A stretch of DNA of 9,512 bases. Source: an uncultured Clostridia bacterium (GTDB lineage: Bacteria > Bacillota > Clostridia > Oscillospirales > Acutalibacteraceae). Every line of letters starts with the position of its first letter. Position 1 is the stretch's first letter. Positions 8,101-9,512 of this stretch are shown in pieces. The stretch is taken from positions 1 to 9,512 of the forward strand of contig CAMHNT010000078.1 of assembly GCA_946186535.1 (NCBI GenBank). The letters are read 5' to 3'. The notes beneath the pieces were generated by a model. It searched no databases. It had not been told where the DNA came from and saw nothing but the letters and a program-made list of their open reading frames with translations. Position numbers and translations under genes: made by a program.

Positions 8101-9038
8101 TTTACGGTTTCACCTTCCATTGCGATAAGCTCGCCTGTGCGTGGGTTTACAACGTGCTGTGCGAGAGTCTGGTCAACGAGACGGTGGGAGATACCGAGCT
8201 TCTTGTTGTACTTGTATCTGCCTACTCTTGACATATCGTATCTTCTCGGATCGAAGAAGAGGTTGTCGATGTGCTGCTGAGCGCTTTCAACCGTCGGCGG
8301 CTCGCTCGGACGAAGCTTCTTGTAAACCTCAATGAGACCGTCCTCCTGGGTCTTGCAGCCGTCCTTTGCGATTGTCGCTCTGATACGCTCGTCATCGCCG
8401 AAATATTCGTAGATCTCCTCGTCGGTTCCGAGACCGAGAGCACGGATAAATGCCGTTACGGGGATCTTTCTGTTTTTATCTATTCTGACATAGAAAATGT
8501 CGTTTACGTCATTTTCGTATTCAAGCCATGCGCCTCTGTTCGGGATAACGGTAGAGGAGAAAAGCTCCTTACCTGTTTTGTCGTGATCCATTTTGTAGTA
8601 AACACCCGGGCTTCTTACGAGCTGAGATACTATAACACGCTCGGCGCCGTTGATAACGAATGTGCCGCTTGCGGTCATGAGAGGGAAGTCGCCCATGTAG
8701 ATGTTGGACTCTTTTACCTCGCCCGTTTCACGGTTGATAAGACGTGCCGTAACTCTCAGGGGAGCCGAATATGTAGCGTCTCTTTCCTTGCACTCGATAA
8801 CAGAGTGCTTCGGGTGGTCGATGTCGAGAAAATAGTCGACGAAGTCGAGCACGAGATTGCCCGAGTGGTCGCTGATTCCCGAAACATCCTTGAAAACTTC
8901 TTTAAGACCGTCGGTTAAAAACCATTCAAAAGACTTCTTTTGAATTTCAATAAGGTTAGGCATACCGATAACTTCATCGATTTTACCGAAGCTCATACGG
9001 GTTGTATTTCCCAGTTGTACAGGTTTTACATTCACCAT
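5130..9038 (-). CDS. rpoB: DNA-directed RNA polymerase subunit beta
   Basis: RNA polymerase beta subunit, 1302 residues from the ATG at 9036-9038. An in-frame GTG at 9051-9053 would add five residues (MTNKP). I prefer the ATG because the only Shine-Dalgarno-like GGAG (9053-9056) overlaps that GTG, and because homologues I recall begin near MVNVKPV. Landmarks from the ATG: N-terminal MPNLIEIQ at 26-33; the rifampicin pocket at 488-514, with Q494, D497, H507 and S512 all wild type (E. coli 513, 516, 526, 531); GYNYEDA with E802/D803; and GDKMAGRHGNKG with the active-site lysines K954 and K962. The conserved core ends near KELQSLALDVRVL (about 1190-1202). It is followed by an acidic tail of about 100 residues, roughly twice that of Bacillus, with no Lys, Arg or His in the last 70 residues and a repeated DDLFG motif. 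First gene of the rpoBC operon. Confidence 0.98.
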   Translation of the reverse strand: MVNVKPVQLGNTTRMSFGKIDEVIGMPNLIEIQKKSFEWFLTDGLKEVFKDVSGISDHSGNLVLDFVDYFLDIDHPKHSVIECKERDATYSAPLRVTARLINRETGEVKESNIYMGDFPLMTASGTFVINGAERVIVSQLVRSPGVYYKMDHDKTGKELFSSTVIPNRGAWLEYENDVNDIFYVRIDKNRKIPVTAFIRALGLGTDEEIYEYFGDDERIRATIAKDGCKTQEDGLIEVYKKLRPSEPPTVESAQQHIDNLFFDPRRYDMSRVGRYKYNKKLGISHRLVDQTLAQHVVNPRTGELIAMEGETVNREKALEIENAGIREVLVKLDNDSVIKVISNGMVDLTKYVDFDIKECEIDEKVRFSVLSEILDMGLEGDELKEELKRRKPDLVPNTITIDDIFATINYMNNLAKGIGVTDDIDHLGNRRIRCVGELLQNQFRIGFSRLERVIRERMTLQAQDLESLTPNSLINIRPVTAAIKEFFGSSPLSQFMDQNNPLAELTHKRRLSALGPGGLSRDRAGFEVRDVHYSHYGRMCPIETPEGPNIGLISYLATFARINSYGFVEAPFRKIDKETGVVTDEVIYMTADMEDEFIVAQANEPLDENHRFVNSKVHGRYRDEFVELEASRFDFMDVSPRMVVSVATAMIPFLENDDANRALMGSNMQRQAVPLLVTEAPIVGTGMEYKAGVDSGVCLLAEGDGVVTSVSADVITVRYDTHGKKSGDIDFEDTGRIVEHEVTKFLRSNQGTCINQIPIVEVGQRVKKGDVLADGPATKNGEISLGKNALIGFMTWEGYNYEDAVLLNEKMVRDDYYTSIHIEEYETEARDTKLGPEEITREIPNVGDDMLKNLDEDGIIRIGAEVKTGDILVGKVTPKGETELTAEERLLRAIFGEKAREVRDTSLRVPHGECGTVVDVKVFTRENSDELQPGVNKVVRCYLAQKRKISVGDKMAGRHGNKGVVSRILPQEDMPFLPDGTPLDIVLNPLGVPSRMNIGQVLEVHLGYAAKALGWKIMTSVFDGAHEQDIFSIYEDIAEKAKNRELPPPESPKFIDFTECFDKNGISMECKTRVRDGRTGDYFDNPVTVGYMYYLKLHHLVDDKIHARSTGPYSLVTQQPLGGKAQFGGQRFGEMEVWALEAYGAAYTLQEILTVKSDDVVGRVKTYESIVKGENIPTPGIPESFKVLIKELQSLALDVRVLDADGEEIDLKQDLDEETNPKAVENSSFPGKSVMTSSDMSGMTYEDDPSGANMIDESGIIDDSYNDDEFYGSEDIEDFDFSDDDLFGGDDDDLFGSNDDTF

Positions 9039-9052
9039 AGGCTTGTTTGTCA

Positions 9053-9056
9053 CTCC
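9053..9056 (-). promoter_or_regulatory. Weak, distant ribosome binding site of rpoB
   Basis: On the minus strand TTGGAG occurs with its GGAG core 14 nt before the ATG at 9036-9038. That spacing is longer than usual. The same GGAG overlaps the first base of the alternative GTG start, so it cannot serve that codon. No better site is visible. This weak initiation signal is surprising for so important a gene and leaves the exact start unsettled. Confidence 0.45.
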
Positions 9057-9132
9057 AATCTTAATATACGTCCTTGTCTATTCTGCCGAAATACCTTTTG
9101 TGATTTTTAAATACACTGTAAATATTGCCGCA

Positions 9133-9185
9133 TAAAGGTTACAAAGGCATTCGCATAACAAGTCATACCGAAAATTCAACCTTTA
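9133..9185 (-). ncRNA. Possible structured element in the rpoB 5' leader
   Basis: A perfect 8-bp inverted repeat (TAAAGGTT at 9133-9140 and AACCTTTA at 9178-9185) encloses a second short pairing on the minus strand (GGTAT with ATGCC, one G-U pair) capped by a loop of about 14 nt. Both predicted rpoB promoters would transcribe it, and it lies about 95 nt before the start codon. No T tract follows, so it is not a terminator. I do not recognise it as a known leader family. It could be a regulatory or stabilising fold, or chance in AT-rich DNA. Confidence 0.35.
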
Positions 9186-9219
9186 AAAAATTGTATAAAT
9201 GCACAAGAATAAAATCTAA

Positions 9220-9247
9220 ATTATACGCATTTTAGTTAATTGTGCAA
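9220..9247 (-). promoter_or_regulatory. Predicted second rpoBC promoter (P2)
   Basis: On the minus strand TTGCAC (9242-9247) and a perfect TATAAT (9220-9225) are 16 bp apart. The predicted start is near 9213, giving a leader of about 175 nt. It is weaker than the upstream promoter by -35 match and spacing, but still a credible sigma-A site. Confidence 0.5.
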
Positions 9248-9264
9248 TACAAAAATTTTGGAAG

Positions 9265-9303
9265 AATTGATAATAGCGTAATAATCGCTATTATGATACA
9301 ATT
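9265..9303 (-). repeat. Inverted repeat at the predicted +1 of rpoBC
   Basis: ATAATAGCG (9270-9278) and CGCTATTAT (9286-9294) form a 9-bp perfect stem around a 7-nt loop. The stem extends by AATTG/CAATT (9265-9269 and 9299-9303) after a 4-nt bulge. The outer edge coincides with the predicted start of transcription from the upstream promoter, so the mRNA would begin almost directly in a stem. It could act as a stabilising 5' hairpin in RNA or as a DNA operator for a dimeric regulator. Confidence 0.6.
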
Positions 9304-9307
9304 TATC

Positions 9308-9336
9308 ATTATAATAGCAATTTGTCAAAATGTCAA
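9308..9336 (-). promoter_or_regulatory. Principal rpoBC promoter (P1), perfect consensus
   Basis: On the minus strand TTGACA (9331-9336) and TATAAT (9308-9313) are separated by exactly 17 bp, a full match to the sigma-A consensus. A second TTGACA (9323-9328) lies inside the spacer, too close to this -10 to pair with it. A/T runs upstream at about 9344-9375 could act as an UP element. The predicted start is near 9302, an A, after an AT-rich discriminator. The leader to the rpoB ATG is about 265 nt. Confidence 0.88.
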
Positions 9337-9376
9337 GGGGTGTTTTCAAAAAAATAGGGTTGACTTTTTAAAAATC

Positions 9377-9388
9377 GCATTGCAATGC
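9377..9388. repeat. 12-bp perfect palindrome upstream of the rpoBC promoter
   Basis: GCATTGCAATGC reads the same on both strands and ends 40 bp upstream of the P1 -35 element. Its position would suit an activator site, but no regulator can be named from the sequence and a palindrome of this size may be chance. Confidence 0.35.
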
Positions 9389-9512
9389 AGAATTTCAAGT
9401 GTAAAAAAGGTCCGATTTATATAGAAACACACGGCTACGTGTACTGAATTTTGAATTATGTTTATTTTGTGGTTTTTTTGTTCTGCGTCTCTCTATCTTG
9501 ATGAGGGGCTTA
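9389..9512. other. Non-coding right edge, upstream of rpoBC
   Basis: No coding region is supported here. A small 5-bp hairpin (ACACG/CGTGT, 9429-9442) followed on the minus strand by GTTTCTAT could be a weak terminator for a gene lying to the right, but the stem and T run are poor. The final bases end in CTTA, giving TAA on the minus strand; whether that is the stop of a neighbouring gene cannot be told from this window. Confidence 0.5.

Noticed and set aside
8271..8918. A 215-codon plus-strand open frame opposite rpoB
   Set aside because: It is a shadow of rpoB, which is unambiguous in this stretch; the translated product looks like no known protein.
9107..9166. Minus-strand frame of 19 codons in the rpoB leader, a possible leader peptide
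   Set aside because: Its length is within chance expectation, the AAAGG upstream is 13 nt away, and no attenuator hairpin follows it.
9242..9424. A 60-codon plus-strand frame in the rpoBC promoter region
   Set aside because: It starts inside the P2 -35 element and spans P1, has no ribosome site, and its Ile/Lys-rich product reflects AT-rich non-coding DNA.
9421..9442. Minus-strand hairpin as terminator of the gene upstream of rpoB
   Set aside because: The stem is only 5 bp and the tail GTTTCTAT is a poor T tract; the gene it would serve is outside the window.

Overview
The window holds the paired genes for the two large subunits of RNA polymerase, rpoB (beta) and rpoC (beta'), on the minus strand. 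A small kinase-fold gene on the plus strand converges on them. The organism is a low-to-mid-GC Firmicute, most likely a Clostridia member of the Ruminococcus/Oscillospiraceae type. The reasons are the sequence style of RpoB and RpoC (no large lineage inserts of the proteobacterial kind), purine-rich Shine-Dalgarno sites, consensus sigma-A promoters, and very AT-rich intergenic DNA around coding DNA of moderate GC. The genus-level call is recall of similar proteins, not a search result.

Layout from left to right. Bases 1-524 are AT-rich and have no convincing gene; they contain a plausible promoter (106-134) and a long untranslated lead-in. Bases 525-1280 (+) encode a 251-residue APH/choline-kinase-fold phosphotransferase with intact catalytic residues and unknown substrate. 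Bases 1281-1514 form the convergent junction, with one intrinsic terminator for each direction (1413-1446 plus, 1459-1493 minus). Bases 1515-5108 (-) are rpoC, and bases 5130 to about 9038 (-) are rpoB, 21 bp apart and clearly co-transcribed. Bases 9039-9512 are the rpoB control region. On the minus strand it has a perfect consensus promoter (TTGACA, 17 bp, TATAAT; 9308-9336), a hairpin starting almost exactly at the predicted +1 (9265-9303), a second promoter (9220-9247), and a structured leader (9133-9185).

The genes form a self-contained rpoBC transcription unit with its own strong promoter and its own terminator. In many Firmicutes rpoBC sits between rplJ-rplL and rpsL-rpsG-fusA; here rpsL does not follow, and no rplL end lies within the 459 bp upstream. 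All catalytic and zinc-binding landmarks of the polymerase are present, so both genes look functional. The most unusual coding feature is the C-terminus of beta: about 100 residues beyond the conserved core, with the last 70 containing no Lys, Arg or His and carrying a repeated DDDLFG/DDDDLFG motif. I found no mobile element, CRISPR array, tRNA or rRNA, and no previously undescribed multi-gene system. The points worth a second look are the rpoBC 5' region and the beta tail.
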